Shown here piece after piece: positions 6,235-7,137 of a stretch of DNA of 7,137 nucleotides (position 1 is the stretch's first letter; each line of letters starts with the position of its first letter). The notes beneath the pieces are model-generated. The model saw nothing but the letters and a program-made list of their open reading frames with translations. It did no database searches and was not told the origin of the DNA. The stretch covers positions 1 through 7,137 of the forward strand of contig JAITJK010000065.1 of NCBI GenBank assembly GCA_031278935.1, in the 5' to 3' direction. Source of the DNA: Spirochaetaceae bacterium. GTDB lineage: Bacteria; Spirochaetota; Spirochaetia; Treponematales; Breznakiellaceae. The position numbers and the translations under genes are program-made.

Positions 6235-7137
6235 CGACCCTTTGGCTCCTTCAGCCGGATCTGTACCGTAATCCGTTCGGGCTCCGTCCGTACCAGGGTG
6301 AAGGGCGCCATAGACGGCGCCTGCACCGGTAGGGTATAGGTCCCAGCTTCGCGTACCGTCGAGGCGTCCACATACAGCAAGGCTGCGGGCGGACGGTACT
6401 GTTCCAAGGCCCGCTGGCTCCCTTCTAAACGAATACTTCCGATACGTTCTTGCACCTCCGCCGCAAACCGTTCATCCAACCCCTCGAGTCGAATGGGCAG
6501 CTGCGTAAACTGCTCAAAACCGATGATTTCCCGGATAAACCCGTAGAATTCGGTCATGCCGTTCCCCCGGATGACTGCCAGAGGATCCGGGGTTATCATG
6601 CTGACCATGAGGGAAAAGTCTTCATTTCGGCCGTCCAAGGTAATAAGATCCGTGGAGAGCTCCGAAAGGTCCTCAAGAATACCTGCGGGACCTTCCAACA
6701 CCACTCGAGAGGGGTTTAAGGTATAGGAAACCAATTCGTAGCCCCGGGGCAAGGGCCCCTGGGTATGAGCCTTTACGGGGACGTATTTACTGGTTTTGTG
6801 ATCCAAGGCGATGGATATTTCCAAGGGGTCCACCTTGATTTCCAAGGGCTCAAGACCCAGGACGGTTCCCTTGGCCCGGACCTGCACCGGCACCCGATAG
6901 ATGCCCTTGTCTTGGCCTTTAAGGTCCAGGTAGGGCTCAATATCCTCTTCCAAAAAGGATCGGACCCGATCCGCATCTCCCCGGACGCTGATGCGGATCA
7001 TCCTCGTATAGGCGCTTGCGGGAATGAGGTTTCCCGTGGTCTCCACCACTAGGGGCGCTGAAAAAAACCGTTCTTCCATGGTATTCATGTGGTGAAACAT
7101 AAAAAGAATCAGTGCCAAGGCAATGGAGAGCACCTTG
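6231..7137 (-). CDS. cdaR: CdaR/YbbR-domain protein, regulator of c-di-AMP cyclase (5' end outside window)
   Basis: The frame stays open to the window edge. The first possible start visible is GTG at 7131-7133, but a Lys codon precedes it and family members begin with a short charged segment before the membrane helix, so the true start is probably outside. Seen: an N-terminal membrane helix (VLSIALALILFMF), then about 280 residues of extracytoplasmic YbbR domains, which I read as three modules of roughly 85-95 residues (about 23-110, 112-205, 207-297). The second and third end near TEFYGFIREI and RITVQIRL. YbbR/CdaR proteins bind and modulate the diadenylate cyclase CdaA, and the cyclase gene commonly lies immediately upstream; here that would be beyond the right edge. 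Downstream, acpS overlaps by four bases, an arrangement I associate with spirochaetes. Confidence 0.85.
   Translation of the reverse strand, partial: KVLSIALALILFMFHHMNTMEERFFSAPLVVETTGNLIPASAYTRMIRISVRGDADRVRSFLEEDIEPYLDLKGQDKGIYRVPVQVRAKGTVLGLEPLEIKVDPLEISIALDHKTSKYVPVKAHTQGPLPRGYELVSYTLNPSRVVLEGPAGILEDLSELSTDLITLDGRNEDFSLMVSMITPDPLAVIRGNGMTEFYGFIREIIGFEQFTQLPIRLEGLDERFAAEVQERIGSIRLEGSQRALEQYRPPAALLYVDASTVREAGTYTLPVQAPSMAPFTLVRTEPERITVQIRLKEPKGR

Overview
The window most resembles a piece of a spirochaete chromosome, probably a Treponema of the termite-gut or gut-symbiont type. This is inference, since no rRNA or lineage marker is present. The clues are: tandem lipoproteins with formylglycine-generating-enzyme-like (SUMF1/FGE) domains, InlB-type B-repeats (Listeria-Bacteroides repeats) in front of one of them, lipobox signal peptides, moderately high GC, and a cdaR-acpS gene pair. 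Nothing marks a plasmid or phage, and no RNA gene or CRISPR array was seen.

Layout. (1) Bases 1-2596, + strand: two adjacent paralogous lipoprotein genes. The first enters from beyond the left edge and carries three 68-residue B-repeats followed by an FGE-like domain. The second is a shorter lipoprotein with only the FGE-like domain. Both lack the C-terminal catalytic cysteines of true FGE, so they look like surface binding proteins rather than sulfatase-activating oxidases. The last ~40 codons of the first gene resemble the variable region of FGE/C-type-lectin targets of diversity-generating retroelements (DGRs), as in the T. denticola TvpA type. No reverse transcriptase or template repeat is in the window. 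(2) A strong hairpin at 2638-2668 lies between the converging genes and may terminate both. (3) Bases 2671-4038, - strand: a lipoprotein zinc metallopeptidase of the M30 (hyicolysin-like) kind, with HEFQH and a downstream WINEG. (4) Bases 4039-4315: a divergent intergenic region holding an imperfect palindrome of the dispersed 'GCGAAGCAAT' type. (5) Bases 4316-5755, + strand: a MATE-family multidrug/sodium antiporter with a TTG start. (6) Bases 5756-5859: a short, mostly empty gap. (7) Bases 5860-7137, - strand: cdaR (YbbR, regulator of the c-di-AMP cyclase) running in from beyond the right edge and overlapping acpS (holo-ACP synthase) by ATGA.

The left half is an accessory, cell-surface module: three lipoproteins, two of them probable ligand binders and one a protease. 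The right half is housekeeping: an efflux pump, acyl-carrier-protein activation and c-di-AMP control. The most promising lead is the C-terminal segment of the first lipoprotein as a possible DGR target, together with its recombination-prone B-repeats. Both are hypotheses from sequence pattern alone.
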